DNA of 64,000 bases, from positions 248,001 through 312,000 of the forward strand of contig JAFLSY010000003.1 in NCBI GenBank assembly GCA_022510745.1, written 5' to 3'. This document shows, in pieces, positions 1 to 9,085 of the stretch; the stretch's first letter is position 1, and every line of letters begins with the position of its first letter. Source of the DNA: Lachnospiraceae bacterium (lineage in GTDB: Bacteria; Bacillota; Clostridia; Lachnospirales; Lachnospiraceae). The position numbers were made by a program, and so were the translations under genes. The notes below the pieces were generated by a model. That model saw only the letters and a list, made by a program, of their open reading frames with translations, was not told the DNA's origin and searched no databases.

Positions 1-731
1 TCCAGCCAGCCCAAGGTATCTTGGGGAGCAACAGTCTTTCCTGCAAATGTATCCAGTAGCCCCACGTCTGTGTTCAGCAGTTGGGTACTGTAAGACAGCA
101 GGTCATTGACCTCGTCCATAAAGGCGGCGATGGCCTCTGGGTCAAACTCGCCGTAGAGCGGCTTGCCTTTGTAGAAGTTCGTGTCAAAGTTCACGCTGTT
201 TTCCTGCACCACTGTCTCCGTCCCGTTCTCCAGAGAAAAAAGTTGGTAATTGTAAGTTCCGGTACCTGTGTACATGGTAGGATGGTAGCGTAACAGGTAT
301 GCTTCTCCATTCAGTATGCACAGAAACAAGGCATTATAGCCCGTATGCACGAAATACCCTTCTTCCGACCAGATGAGCTTGCTGTCCTCCCACAGTTCAA
401 ACCGCTGTCCCATGCCTTCATCCAATGTCACCAGCCGGGGCATTTCAGGTACGCCGTTGCGGTCAAGGTCGTACTCCCAGTCCACCATAGGCAGGGAGGA
501 GCCGCCCATATCCGTTACCAGAGAGGGAGAGGCAATTTCCGGCGCAGACGAGACACTCGCTGAGGGTGCGATGTTGGCGTCTTTCTCCACCATCTCCGCA
601 ATGGAATCTGTCTCATTATCCAAATAAACAGAAGAACTATCTTCCAGCATTGTTTTGTCGTTGTTTTTAGAACAACCAGTTATAGAAAACGTCAAGGAAA
701 ACACAATCAGCATGGTAAACAGTTTTTTCAT
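1..731 (-). CDS. Putative lipoprotein, 3' end beyond the left edge
   Basis: The start at 731 gives a lipoprotein signal peptide: a short basic start (MKKLF), a hydrophobic stretch and the lipobox ITGC at residues 18-21. A Ser/Ala-rich linker follows, then a folded region with the motif DLDRNGVPEM, the Asp-rich 'D.D.DG.PE' signature common in secreted Clostridial proteins. No stop occurs before the window edge, so at least 243 residues are encoded and the C-terminus is missing. It lies 60 bases downstream of the MoxR gene on the same strand and probably ends that operon. It is likely exported and membrane-anchored. No enzyme family is recognised. Confidence 0.75.
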   Translation of the reverse strand, partial: MKKLFTMLIVFSLTFSITGCSKNNDKTMLEDSSSVYLDNETDSIAEMVEKDANIAPSASVSSAPEIASPSLVTDMGGSSLPMVDWEYDLDRNGVPEMPRLVTLDEGMGQRFELWEDSKLIWSEEGYFVHTGYNALFLCILNGEAYLLRYHPTMYTGTGTYNYQLFSLENGTETVVQENSVNFDTNFYKGKPLYGEFDPEAIAAFMDEVNDLLSYSTQLLNTDVGLLDTFAGKTVAPQDTLGWL

Positions 732-791
732 AATGCTAACACCTCTGCAACATCCAATTTATCTTACTAAAAACACATATGAAAAAGGAAC

Positions 792-1874
792 TTATAACAA
801 ATCCTTACATGCCTTATACAATCCCAGCCACTTGGAGCCCCGCTTCTTCATCACATGCTCCAGATATTCCTTCCATGCCACGCTGTCCTTGTCATCATCT
901 TTGATAATGGCTCCCTGCAAGCCTGCTGCCAGATCCTCGTCTTCCACCTTGCCGTTTCCAAAGCTTCCTGCCAGCGCCATGCTGTTGCAGAGCAGGGAAA
1001 TAGCCTCCGCTGTGGACAGAACCCCTGTGGTTCCTTTCACCTTCTGGCTGTGGTCCAGTGTCTCGCCGCTTCTAAGCTCCCTAAAGATGGTGCAGACCTT
1101 CTCCATCACATCCACAGGAGGAAGCGCAGCGTTTAAGTCGAGCCCCGCGGAAAGCTGCTCCACTCTGGTGCGTACAATCTCCATCTCAGACTCCAAATCT
1201 GCAGGAGCGGGCAGCACCACAATGTTGAAACGCCTCTTTAAAGCCGCCGACATCTCGTTTACGCCCTTGTCTCTGGTATTGGCGGTGGCAATGACGGAGA
1301 ATCCCTTCTTTGCAGGCACCTCCATGCTCAGTTCGGGAACAGATATTCTCTTTTCTGACAGAATGGAGATCAGCGCATCCTGCACTTCAGAGGCACAGCG
1401 GGATATCTCCTCCACTCTGGCGATGGTGCCAGTCTCCATAGCATGAAACACCGGGCTCTTTAACATGGCTTCCTTGGAGGGACCGTTTGCTATGAGCATC
1501 GCATAGTTCCAGGAATAACGGATTTGCTCCTCCGTGGTTCCTGCCGTTCCCTGTATCACCTTGGTGGAATCCCCGTTAATGGCAGCCGCCAGATGTTCGG
1601 ACAGCCAGCTCTTTGCCGTACCGGGCTCCCCGATGAGGAGCAGCGCACGGTCCGTCACCAATGTGGCGATTGCAATCTCCACCAATCTCTCATGGCCTAT
1701 GTACTTAGGTGTGATGATCTGGCTTCCCACTCTTCCGCCGCAGATATAGGTTTTCACGGAGCGGGGTGACATGCGCCAACCCGTGGGGATGGGGTCCTTC
1801 TCCGCCGCGATCAGAGCGTCTATCTCCGCCTGAAAAAGCTGTTCCGCTGGTAAACGTTGTAATTGTTCTTCCAT
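792..1874 (-). CDS. MoxR-type AAA+ ATPase
   Basis: A 360-residue AAA+ ATPase of the MoxR/RavA group, which remodel partner proteins, often with a von Willebrand A protein. The Walker A motif GEPGTAKS is at about residues 82-89. The Walker B region reads ARVEEIS, so a Glu stands where the first Asp of the usual DE pair is expected. Sensor-1 (VIATANTRDKG) and an arginine-finger-like ALKRRF follow, as in the family. The ATG at 1874 has the ribosome binding site AGGAG. The gene is third in the SWIM-HEAT-MoxR operon, 54 bases after the HEAT-like gene. No vWA partner is in the window. The family call is firm; the substrate is unknown. Confidence 0.85.
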   Translation of the reverse strand: MEEQLQRLPAEQLFQAEIDALIAAEKDPIPTGWRMSPRSVKTYICGGRVGSQIITPKYIGHERLVEIAIATLVTDRALLLIGEPGTAKSWLSEHLAAAINGDSTKVIQGTAGTTEEQIRYSWNYAMLIANGPSKEAMLKSPVFHAMETGTIARVEEISRCASEVQDALISILSEKRISVPELSMEVPAKKGFSVIATANTRDKGVNEMSAALKRRFNIVVLPAPADLESEMEIVRTRVEQLSAGLDLNAALPPVDVMEKVCTIFRELRSGETLDHSQKVKGTTGVLSTAEAISLLCNSMALAGSFGNGKVEDEDLAAGLQGAIIKDDDKDSVAWKEYLEHVMKKRGSKWLGLYKACKDLL

Positions 1875-1928
1875 AACTATATTCTCCTAGAAATTTTATT
1901 GTGTTATCCTATGACTGCTGCCTTACCC

Positions 1929-3875
1929 TCAGCACTTCAGCCCTTCTAAATATGCTAATATGTCCTCCTCGGTGCTGCCGGGGCCTTTTTGAAGCTGAAT
2001 TCTTCCCCGTTTGATCAGGTCATACACCTTCAGAAGCTCCTCATATTTTGCCTTGGCATCCCCCGGAAGGCAATAGCTCTCAAACTGTTTAATCTCCCAA
2101 AGCGAAATCTTGCCGGTGCGGCCCTTGAAATATTGCACTGCCAGCCCTTCGCAGCGCTGGCTGCCCAAGCTCTTTAACATCCGCAGATAAGAGCGGTTAT
2201 CGCTCTCCGCCAGAGCTCGCTTATAGTAATACTCCTCCAGCCTTGTGCGGTAGGCTTCGTTCTCCCGGCTGACATATTTGATTAAAAGCTGATCCAGCTT
2301 AGCATCGTGACAGCGCATGAGAACATCCGCTATCCCGCCCGCCATATCCTGCTTTAGCGTATGGACATAGCTCGTCTGATAGCCATCCAGCAGGTCAAAA
2401 TAGAGGGCGATATCCTGAAGAATAAATGCCTGCCTGATCTCATTCCATGAAATGCTTCCCCATGCCCAGTACAGAGACGCATACAGCTTCGTGGGACGTA
2501 CAAGACCAAGCAGCTGTTTTGAAAGCCATCCGCTGCAATCCTCGTCCACCAACAGATGGGCTACCGCAGCAACGGGGAAATAGGCTTCCCAGTCCTCCTT
2601 TTTCCTCTGCTTCTCCTCACAGACTTCCATGACAAACCCGGCCATCTCCACGTCCGCAGTCCTGATCAGGGTCCGATGTATGATATGTATCAGCATATCC
2701 TGAAAAGAACCTTGCTTGTTGGAGAGGGTTCCCCCACTGTATCGCTGGGAGAAGGTCCAGTTTTCTTTTTTACCCACAAAGGGATTGTTCTCTTTGTTAT
2801 TCAATCGCTTCTCCAGACGAATGGTCTCCCGAAGCGCGTCTATGATCTCGGGGCCGGTTTTACCCACCACAGCCTGCAGAGTGGTCTGTAACAGCAAAGC
2901 CTGTTCGTTGGTCAAAAAGTATTCCTTCTCCACAAAAGACTGAAGCTGGCTCTTAAGCTCTTTTGCCACCAAGCGTGCCGCCCAGTCCCTCTCCGTATGG
3001 CTTAAAAGCTGCATAACCTCCAGCGCATTTTCCCGGCACAATTCCGAACAAAACCGCTCCGCCTCGCTGCTTTCCATATGGGTCAGGGCCCGATATGCCG
3101 CTTGCCTGCTGTTTCCCTTCTCTGCTTTGGTGAGATTCCATAACAGTTCCTCATTTTCCGGACAGTGGCGCAGGGCAAAAATCAGTGCCTGGCGCACCTC
3201 CTTCTTGGCATCCGGCAGCTTTTCCACAAAGAAAGCGTTTGCCTCCTTGGGTGCAATGGCTTCCATCACCCGAACCCGGCGCACCATTTCCTTTTTCCCT
3301 TCGGGGTCAAACTGATTCTGCAAAAGCGGCAGCAAGGAAGCATCTTCCTCCTTAAGCCACGTCTCCGCCAAGTCGGCAAGCTCTGAGTATCCGGCGCCCA
3401 ACGCCTGCACCAGAGCCGCCTTTATCCGATAATCGGAAAACAATTCCGGCTGGTTTTCATGGGTCTCGCTCACAAAAGAAAAATGTCCGCTTCCGGAGCT
3501 GGTCAGCGCCTCCGTCAGTGCACTTACCACGGAATAAGGCGCGTTTGTGACCACGTTTCCACAGCCGCTGCCGGGAAGCTTTGTTATCTCAGTTTCCGTA
3601 CCCTGACCGCCCGCGGCCACGGCACCCTGGGTACACAGCACTGCGTCCACCAGTGTGATGGTATCCAAAAGCGCTCCTTCTTTATCTTCCTGGGCCGGAT
3701 TAAGCAGAGCCTTGGAAAGCTGCCCGATTCTGGCAAATACAGGGGACGCCTGCTCAAGCGGGGTAACGGCCTCCACCGCACGCTTCAGCCTGAAATCTTC
3801 AGACAGCAAATTGGTTCCTGCAATCATAGCCGCCCGTAATCTCGCACGTAAATCATAAATTGGTGTAATATCCAT
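1929..3875 (-). CDS. Large helical HEAT-repeat-like protein of the SWIM/MoxR operon
   Basis: A 648-residue soluble protein with no signal peptide or membrane segment. Residues about 150-330 look like HEAT-type helical repeats, with repeated units that pair short helices and Ala/Leu/Glu patterns (for example VRQALIFALRHCPENEELL). The rest is helical and has no recognised catalytic motif. It starts at 3875 behind AAAGGA and lies between the SWIM and MoxR genes. Large uncharacterised helical proteins often accompany MoxR and SWIM genes and may be scaffolds or the ATPase's client. The fold is inferred from sequence pattern only. Confidence 0.6.
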   Translation of the reverse strand: MDITPIYDLRARLRAAMIAGTNLLSEDFRLKRAVEAVTPLEQASPVFARIGQLSKALLNPAQEDKEGALLDTITLVDAVLCTQGAVAAGGQGTETEITKLPGSGCGNVVTNAPYSVVSALTEALTSSGSGHFSFVSETHENQPELFSDYRIKAALVQALGAGYSELADLAETWLKEEDASLLPLLQNQFDPEGKKEMVRRVRVMEAIAPKEANAFFVEKLPDAKKEVRQALIFALRHCPENEELLWNLTKAEKGNSRQAAYRALTHMESSEAERFCSELCRENALEVMQLLSHTERDWAARLVAKELKSQLQSFVEKEYFLTNEQALLLQTTLQAVVGKTGPEIIDALRETIRLEKRLNNKENNPFVGKKENWTFSQRYSGGTLSNKQGSFQDMLIHIIHRTLIRTADVEMAGFVMEVCEEKQRKKEDWEAYFPVAAVAHLLVDEDCSGWLSKQLLGLVRPTKLYASLYWAWGSISWNEIRQAFILQDIALYFDLLDGYQTSYVHTLKQDMAGGIADVLMRCHDAKLDQLLIKYVSRENEAYRTRLEEYYYKRALAESDNRSYLRMLKSLGSQRCEGLAVQYFKGRTGKISLWEIKQFESYCLPGDAKAKYEELLKVYDLIKRGRIQLQKGPGSTEEDILAYLEGLKC

Positions 3876-3969
3876 AGGATGTTTCCTTTCCGGTTATATT
3901 TATTCCCGCAAGCATGGGCTCAAACACAAACAAGCTTGCGTTGCACATATTTAACGAATGCCCCAAGGC

Positions 3970-5451
3970 TCAGTACAGCAGCCGCACCACATCCGTCTCT
4001 GTTAGAATGCTCAAAGGCTGCAGCTTCAGCCGCCTGCTCTCCCCATCATAGTAAAAGGCTCCCAAAAGCACTTGGTTCTCCAAAAGACGATTGTCAGGTA
4101 AAAGGGCAAGTCTGTCCGTGGTGGCTTCCATGCCGGGCGCGTTCCCCAGAACGATGGTCTCCCCTTCCGCTGTTTTCAACACATAGTCCTCCCCCATCTT
4201 TCCTATCAGTTCAAAAGAGAGCATACGGATCAGCATCGGGTCCGCCAGTGCGTTTTTCAAAATATTTTTTACAATCTTTGCCTCAGCGCCCAAACTACTT
4301 ACCGCCATGGAACGAAGCTTTTGCAGGTCAGCGGCCTCTAGATTCCTAATCTGAGCTCCATCCCAGCGGATACGCAGATTCCCCTCACCGGGATAACAAG
4401 CCGCCATGGGAATATGCACCACGCCGAATACCGTATCCTCCGCCTTTACATATTTTAGTGCCTTCAAAGGCCGGTAATTGTACGTCATGAAAATCTCTCC
4501 CGTCTCCAGGTCTGCCCAGCATCCGGTGTCTATGTATTCCTTCCTGGCCGCGTCAAAGGTCACCCAGAAGGAAAGCTGCGCCAAATCGATTTCCGACCTG
4601 CTTCGTCCCAGAGCCTCCAATTCGGACAGCTTCCAGATGCCGCCCAGCTCCTCGTACAACTCGCTGTCATCCAGTTCCACATCATCCTTCTTTAGCTTAT
4701 CCGTCAGATATTTCTCCGATTTTTTCACCAGAGTCCAGAGTTTTTCCAGAATATCGACTGCCGCCTCATAGTGCTCCTCTTCGGCATCCTTCTGAAAAGC
4801 GGAAATCTCAATGATCAGCCCGTTCAAAAGCCTCTGGGGGCCGGGCAGATAATAGTCTCCCAGCTGTTTGGAAAGCTGCTCATAGGTTTTGATCACGGTT
4901 CCTCCCATGGTTCCGAGCCCGGCTCTCAGCAGCTCCTGCATCAGCTTAGAAGTGAGTTCCAGTCCCTCCAACTGCTTTTTGATCTTTTTGCTTCTGGCCG
5001 CTCTGGCACTTTTTACGGCGGCCGCCTTTTTCTTGGCTACAGCCTCTGCAGCCTCCTCACTCAGTTCTTCTGATTCTCCGGACTTTTCTGCTTCCGCCTT
5101 AGCATCCCTGGCCTGTTTCTTTTCCCGTTTCTTTTGGATATCCTCGGGAACCTCGCAGATGTCAAAATTCTTTTTTCCCAGAATCTCAAATAACAACGCC
5201 AGCCCGTGTTTGCAGGGGAACTGCCTGCTGGGACAGGAACATCTGCATACGGGATTGGCCGGATCTAAAAAATCCACAGATGTAATGTAGTTGCTCTTAC
5301 CGCTGCCGGTGCATTCCCCCAAGTAAAACGTGTCGTCCGCAGATCTTTCCAAACGAACAAAACCGCCCTTCTGGGATATCTTTCTGCCGTTGGCCACAGC
5401 CGCAGCGTTTGGCGCCATGGCCTGTATCTGTTGCTCCGTAATATTCTGCAT
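3970..5451 (-). CDS. SWIM zinc-finger protein
   Basis: A 493-residue protein with an N-terminal SWIM zinc finger, CSCPSRQFPCKH (CxC-x6-CxH), at about residues 60-75. SWIM fingers bind nucleic acid or protein. A Lys/Glu/Ala-rich, probably coiled-coil linker follows (about residues 100-160), then a large domain I do not recognise. The start at 5451 is preferred over an in-frame ATG 27 bases upstream: it has AAAGGAG at 8 bases, and the promoter at 5484-5512 would start transcription near 5477, about at the upstream ATG. It is the first gene of the operon with the HEAT-like and MoxR genes, suggesting one joint machine. Confidence 0.8.
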   Translation of the reverse strand: MQNITEQQIQAMAPNAAAVANGRKISQKGGFVRLERSADDTFYLGECTGSGKSNYITSVDFLDPANPVCRCSCPSRQFPCKHGLALLFEILGKKNFDICEVPEDIQKKREKKQARDAKAEAEKSGESEELSEEAAEAVAKKKAAAVKSARAARSKKIKKQLEGLELTSKLMQELLRAGLGTMGGTVIKTYEQLSKQLGDYYLPGPQRLLNGLIIEISAFQKDAEEEHYEAAVDILEKLWTLVKKSEKYLTDKLKKDDVELDDSELYEELGGIWKLSELEALGRSRSEIDLAQLSFWVTFDAARKEYIDTGCWADLETGEIFMTYNYRPLKALKYVKAEDTVFGVVHIPMAACYPGEGNLRIRWDGAQIRNLEAADLQKLRSMAVSSLGAEAKIVKNILKNALADPMLIRMLSFELIGKMGEDYVLKTAEGETIVLGNAPGMEATTDRLALLPDNRLLENQVLLGAFYYDGESRRLKLQPLSILTETDVVRLLY

Positions 5452-5483
5452 GATAATAGCTCCTTTCTGAATATCCAATATGT

Positions 5484-5512
5484 ATTATAAATGTTGTCAA
5501 TAGCGAATTCAA
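5484..5512 (-). promoter_or_regulatory. Housekeeping promoter of the SWIM-HEAT-MoxR operon
   Basis: On the minus strand the -35 is TTGAAT, the spacer is exactly 17 bases and the -10 is TATAAT. The predicted transcript start is about 25 bases upstream of the SWIM gene ATG, leaving a short leader with the ribosome binding site. Confidence 0.75.
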
Positions 5513-5561
5513 CTCTAATAGTAATGCAAGTTTCACTTCCATTATTCCTTTATATCAAAAT

Positions 5562-5592
5562 AAAAAAGGGGCAGAATTTTACTCTACCCCTT
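5562..5592 (-). terminator. Rho-independent terminator after the 204-residue unknown gene
   Basis: In the minus direction a GGGGTAGA...TCTGCCCC stem is followed by a run of six T. It lies 70 bases after the stop of the gene at 5661-6275 and separates it from the SWIM operon promoter. Confidence 0.75.
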
Positions 5593-5660
5593 GCCATAAC
5601 AACTCTCACTATAACTTAGTACTATTTAGCTCTGATCTATCAGAAATCTTACTTTTAAAT

Positions 5661-6275
5661 TTATCTATTAAACTTTTGATAATTTTTGAAGATCGGACTA
5701 TTTCTTTCAAATTCACTCTGCCAATCCAGCATATCTCTTATCGCTTGAAACAGCAAATTGCGGTCTCCCTTTTCAAGAGCTTCTGTCATCATTTTGTTAT
5801 GTTTTTCATAAAACTCCGGATCATTTTCCTTCATCAGTTCGCCTGTGGAGACATATCCGTATTTTGATCTTATGTCAATTCCCGGTTCTATTTTATGCAA
5901 TTCAGTTGCCTGCTTTAATGACTTTTGAAGAAAATCAACTTTTTCCTCATAACTCATATTAGTTCCATTCGTATTATCGTTTTGAATACTTAGAATGCGC
6001 TCCATCACATCTTCATCAAAACGTTCCACTTCACTAACATCGTTTGCTTCGGAAAACAGATTTACATTTTCTCCTGCCTTGACTCTCTCCGAAAGATGCT
6101 TACTATAACTAGCATAACCTTCTTCAGAAATTGATACTTCTATAGATTTCTCCGTTGATGCAGAAAGCGCTTTCACTTCCTTATCTTTCTTTTCTGCTCC
6201 ATTTGTCCTATCATTCGTGATGCTTTCTGTTCCCTTGTAATACGAATTACGATTCTGATGAATCACTATTGACAT
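5661..6275 (-). CDS. Uncharacterised 204-residue hydrophilic protein
   Basis: A soluble, Glu/Lys/Ser-rich protein without signal peptide or membrane segments. It starts MSIVIHQNRN and contains IEVSISEEGYASY, a phrase I associate with unannotated Lachnospiraceae proteins but cannot place in a named family. The start has a strong AAGGAGG ribosome binding site. The leader contains a 55-bp tandem repeat (6281-6403) and, further upstream, a sequence resembling a motility sigma-D promoter (6451-6478). A link to motility is only an inference from that site. A clear terminator follows the gene. The function is unknown. Confidence 0.7.
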   Translation of the reverse strand: MSIVIHQNRNSYYKGTESITNDRTNGAEKKDKEVKALSASTEKSIEVSISEEGYASYSKHLSERVKAGENVNLFSEANDVSEVERFDEDVMERILSIQNDNTNGTNMSYEEKVDFLQKSLKQATELHKIEPGIDIRSKYGYVSTGELMKENDPEFYEKHNKMMTEALEKGDRNLLFQAIRDMLDWQSEFERNSPIFKNYQKFNR

Positions 6276-6280
6276 ATCAA

Positions 6281-6403
6281 ATCCTCCTTGTTTTCCGAAG
6301 GAAAATGCGAGCTGCCCTCAGCGAGCAGAGGATTTATCCTCCTTGTTTTCCGAAGGAAAATGCGAGCTGCTCTCAGCGAGCAGAGGATTTATCCTCCTTG
6401 TTT
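6281..6403 (-). repeat. 55-bp tandem repeat in an mRNA leader, duplicating the ribosome binding site
   Basis: Two 55-bp copies, 6281-6335 and 6336-6390, differ at one base, and a third partial copy covers 6391-6403. On the minus strand each unit contains the Shine-Dalgarno AAGGAGGAT and two small hairpins (TTTTCC/GGAAAA and TGCTC/GAGCA). Only the copy nearest the gene at 5661-6275 can serve its start codon. The near identity of the copies suggests a recent duplication. Confidence 0.9.
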
Positions 6404-6450
6404 ATACATTACCGAAATCCATTTCTTTGTATACTTAGGATATGTCGTAT

Positions 6451-6478
6451 ATATCGTCACATTTTCGTTATTATTTTA
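6451..6478 (-). promoter_or_regulatory. Possible sigma-D (motility) promoter
   Basis: On the minus strand TAAA, 16 bases, then GACGATAT resembles the Firmicute sigma-D/sigma-28 consensus TAAA-N14-16-CCGATAT. It overlaps the end of the 596-residue membrane protein gene and would serve the gene at 5661-6275. The consensus is short and the region AT-rich, so chance cannot be excluded. Confidence 0.35.
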
Positions 6479-8266
6479 TACCTTGCTTTTCATATAGCAC
6501 TGCGCAAGAGCTTCAAGCAAATTATCATCACGATAGATCTTATCAAAATCATTGACCGACAGCTGCGTAACCTGTTCCCCATTCCACAGTGCCGCTTCAC
6601 TTGCCTCATACTCTTTGAGGGTAACCTTCTCCCCGACAATTTCTTTCACGTTTCCGGTAGTTGCATCACGAATGATATCTGAAACATTTACATAATACTC
6701 ATAACTGAAATCAGCATCCTCACACTCTTCTTCCATGTAATTATATACTGCATGCAGCATTTGTATATTGGCATCTGAGGAGGTAAGGGTCATGGTATCA
6801 AGGTCCCAGATGTCCATCCGCGACATATTATCATCCACATTATCAATAATGTCTGTTTCATTATCGTAAGTTGTGAAGCTATACGGATAATAGTAATCAC
6901 AATAGACCATTCCCTTCCGCTCCACATAGCTGAAAGGCTTTCTATATCCGTAATAATCCTCTATTGTGTCATCACCCGGCGACAGCAGGACTGCAGCCCC
7001 GTCTTTATATGTGTACAAATAAGTTCTTATATTGCAGCGGTCATCATAATCCGTAGGAGTATAACCATGACTGAATAACATCTCCGGAATTTCATCATCA
7101 TTGAGATAGATGAAACATACATTTGCATAGTAATCTTCCGGATCAAAAGAATATTTTTTAGATTCTTCTTCAATCTGCTGATAATACTGCTTTAGAATTT
7201 CTGCATAGGCGCTTAACCAGGGTTGATTCAAAACACTATCTTCTACTTCCAGATTCGGATCCAGCGTCTCTATCCTATCGCGCTCTACATATTCTATATA
7301 GGGCCAGTGACTTCTGATCCCTCTTGCTATTTCATCGTCTATTCTTCGCCAGCAATATTCTACCTTTATCTGAAAATCGATTAATTCCAGAAGCTCTTCA
7401 TCACTTAAGGCAGTATCAGGAAAATAATAGGTACAGTTACTGATACAAAATGCAATCCCCTCCCCTTTGTAGTCACTTGCATTTTGTATTAAGGGTATTG
7501 TGTGCTCAGGTAATTGCCCACTGTTTTTATAAAGCATCTTAAGGACTTTTTTTCTTCCTAATTCCTCAAAGGATAATTCCCTGTTGCAAAAACTTGTCTC
7601 CGTATTTGCGGAATGATAAGTGATGTAGATCTCATCTACTTCCTGCATAGTCATTTGTTCCAAGTAATTCATATAATAGAGCGGATTACTTGCTTTCACA
7701 TATGCTTCATAAACAACATATTGCCTCAGCAGATTAAATGCAACCATCTGCAGTATTTCCTCGTCAGACATTTCCCTTTCAGGCACATATAATATACCGT
7801 CTTCTGTAGAAAAAGCCAGTCCTTCTCCCTTGTATTCGGTTTTCGAAGAAATCACCTCGACCTCTCCTTCCGGCTCTGTCATATCCCTGTAGTATAAGTC
7901 ATACAGCTCAGCATAACGTCTGTCTTCTGCCTCCGTCATTGGTCTGGACATATACCCACTGTCATACTGAAAGACGTTTTCATATAAGCCAATAACCTCC
8001 TCATCCTGCATGTTTCTCAGTTTTTCCATATGGCTCATATATGCTTTCACAGAAACAGCCGCACTCCCTGACAACACAAAAAGCACCCCGAAAATAATAG
8101 CCACTTTTGAAACCGTACTAAATTCTCTCCACCTGAACAGCTTATTTTTCTTTTTAATTTTGACATTTTCTGCTTTTATCTGATCAATCGCATTCTGATA
8201 GCTTGCTAAAACCGTATCTGATATCTGCACATTGTCACATATATTCTTGTATTCATCTATTCTCAT
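6476..8266 (-). CDS. Membrane-anchored regulatory partner of the ECF sigma factor
   Basis: A 596-residue protein with a 50-residue cytoplasmic N-terminus, one membrane helix (about residues 52-76) and a large outside domain. The outside part holds an internal duplication: the pattern YKGEG(L/I)AF...P...(M/L)SDEE(I/L)L occurs near residues 145-172 and 266-294. It also has the Asp-rich phrase NDDEIPEMLF. The chosen ATG at 8266 has AGGAGG seven bases before it, and this site overlaps the stop of the sigma gene, so translation is probably coupled. Position after an ECF sigma gene and a single-pass topology suggest an anti-sigma factor or sensor, though no classical zinc anti-sigma motif is visible. 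Confidence 0.65.
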   Translation of the reverse strand: MRIDEYKNICDNVQISDTVLASYQNAIDQIKAENVKIKKKNKLFRWREFSTVSKVAIIFGVLFVLSGSAAVSVKAYMSHMEKLRNMQDEEVIGLYENVFQYDSGYMSRPMTEAEDRRYAELYDLYYRDMTEPEGEVEVISSKTEYKGEGLAFSTEDGILYVPEREMSDEEILQMVAFNLLRQYVVYEAYVKASNPLYYMNYLEQMTMQEVDEIYITYHSANTETSFCNRELSFEELGRKKVLKMLYKNSGQLPEHTIPLIQNASDYKGEGIAFCISNCTYYFPDTALSDEELLELIDFQIKVEYCWRRIDDEIARGIRSHWPYIEYVERDRIETLDPNLEVEDSVLNQPWLSAYAEILKQYYQQIEEESKKYSFDPEDYYANVCFIYLNDDEIPEMLFSHGYTPTDYDDRCNIRTYLYTYKDGAAVLLSPGDDTIEDYYGYRKPFSYVERKGMVYCDYYYPYSFTTYDNETDIIDNVDDNMSRMDIWDLDTMTLTSSDANIQMLHAVYNYMEEECEDADFSYEYYVNVSDIIRDATTGNVKEIVGEKVTLKEYEASEAALWNGEQVTQLSVNDFDKIYRDDNLLEALAQCYMKSKV

Positions 8267-8277
8267 ACATAATCCTC

Positions 8278-8781
8278 CTACCATTCAAACTGGCATTCAT
8301 CCAGAATTTGTTCCAGTTGTTTTCGTCCTCTTACCATTCTGCTTCGTACATTCGTATTTGTTATATGCAGCATTCCCGCAATTTCCTTTGTAGAGAAGCC
8401 GTCCACATAATATAGTTCCAAAACGACACGGTATTTCTCATTTAAGCTGCTAAGCACCTCTTTCCACTCATTGGTAAAGTAATTATCCTCGTGTATGATT
8501 TCCGGCATATCCTCAACATAAATGATTTTCTTTCCGGCTCTCAGAATATCGTTACACTGATTGATCAAGATTCTGGTAAGCCAGGTTTCGAAATATTCAT
8601 CATTTCTCACCTGCTCGATTTTCTGCCAGCACTTAAAGACTGTTTCCTGAATTGCATCTGCTGCATCTTCCTCATTTTGAAGCATAGAAATTGCTATTCG
8701 GTACATTTTTTGCAGCTGTGTTCGCATCAACCGATCAAATGCATCCGGGTCCTTATTTTTTGCTTCTTCAATAAGACTCAT
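8278..8781 (-). CDS. ECF-type RNA polymerase sigma factor
   Basis: A 167-residue sigma-70 family protein of the extracytoplasmic-function type. Region 2 is seen in DAADAIQETVFKCWQ and the following WLTRILINQC. Region 4 is seen in LNEKYRVVLELYY and the helix-turn-helix FSTKEIAGMLHITNTNVRSR. The start at 8781 is chosen over an upstream ATG because GGAGG lies five bases before it. It is followed 11 bases later by the gene for its presumed membrane regulator. ECF sigma factors usually activate their own operon; no obvious ECF promoter was identified upstream. Confidence 0.88.
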   Translation of the reverse strand: MSLIEEAKNKDPDAFDRLMRTQLQKMYRIAISMLQNEEDAADAIQETVFKCWQKIEQVRNDEYFETWLTRILINQCNDILRAGKKIIYVEDMPEIIHEDNYFTNEWKEVLSSLNEKYRVVLELYYVDGFSTKEIAGMLHITNTNVRSRMVRGRKQLEQILDECQFEW

Positions 8782-8906
8782 CCCTTCCTCCCAATTCCCG
8801 AATCGAAAATAGACTACCATACTAAATTCAATTCCATCATTTGTTTCTATATATTAGACGAATGACAGAATCCAAATGTGACATATATAGAATTCTTTTT
8901 TATTTT

Positions 8907-8935
8907 TTGACACCGGCTACTCATCTTTTTACTAT
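8907..8935 (+). promoter_or_regulatory. Distal promoter of the DUF4026/DUF2314 gene
   Basis: TTGACA, a 17-base spacer and TACTAT on the plus strand, 150 bases upstream of the ATG at 9086. A second promoter follows at 8973. Confidence 0.6.
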
Positions 8936-8972
8936 AACATTTATTGCAGCACGTAAAAAGGCTCTGACAAAA

Positions 8973-9001
8973 TTGCCTTTTAAATACAACTATAGTATAA
9001 T
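8973..9001 (+). promoter_or_regulatory. Proximal promoter of the DUF4026/DUF2314 gene
   Basis: TTGCCT, a 17-base spacer and a perfect TATAAT on the plus strand, 85 bases before the ATG at 9086. Confidence 0.6.
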
Positions 9002-9085
9002 GAATAAATAGGTAATATAAATTTCTCAGTCCATTGTACCACTATAGTCATAAATTTTTGAAATATTTATATAAGGAGAACCATT

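Noticed and set aside
655..1446. A plus-strand open frame of 263 codons
   Set aside because: It lies opposite the MoxR gene, whose motifs are clear; the plus-strand product is low-complexity Ser-rich and has no binding site.
6281..6403. CRISPR array
   Set aside because: The units are directly adjacent without spacers and differ from CRISPR repeats in structure.
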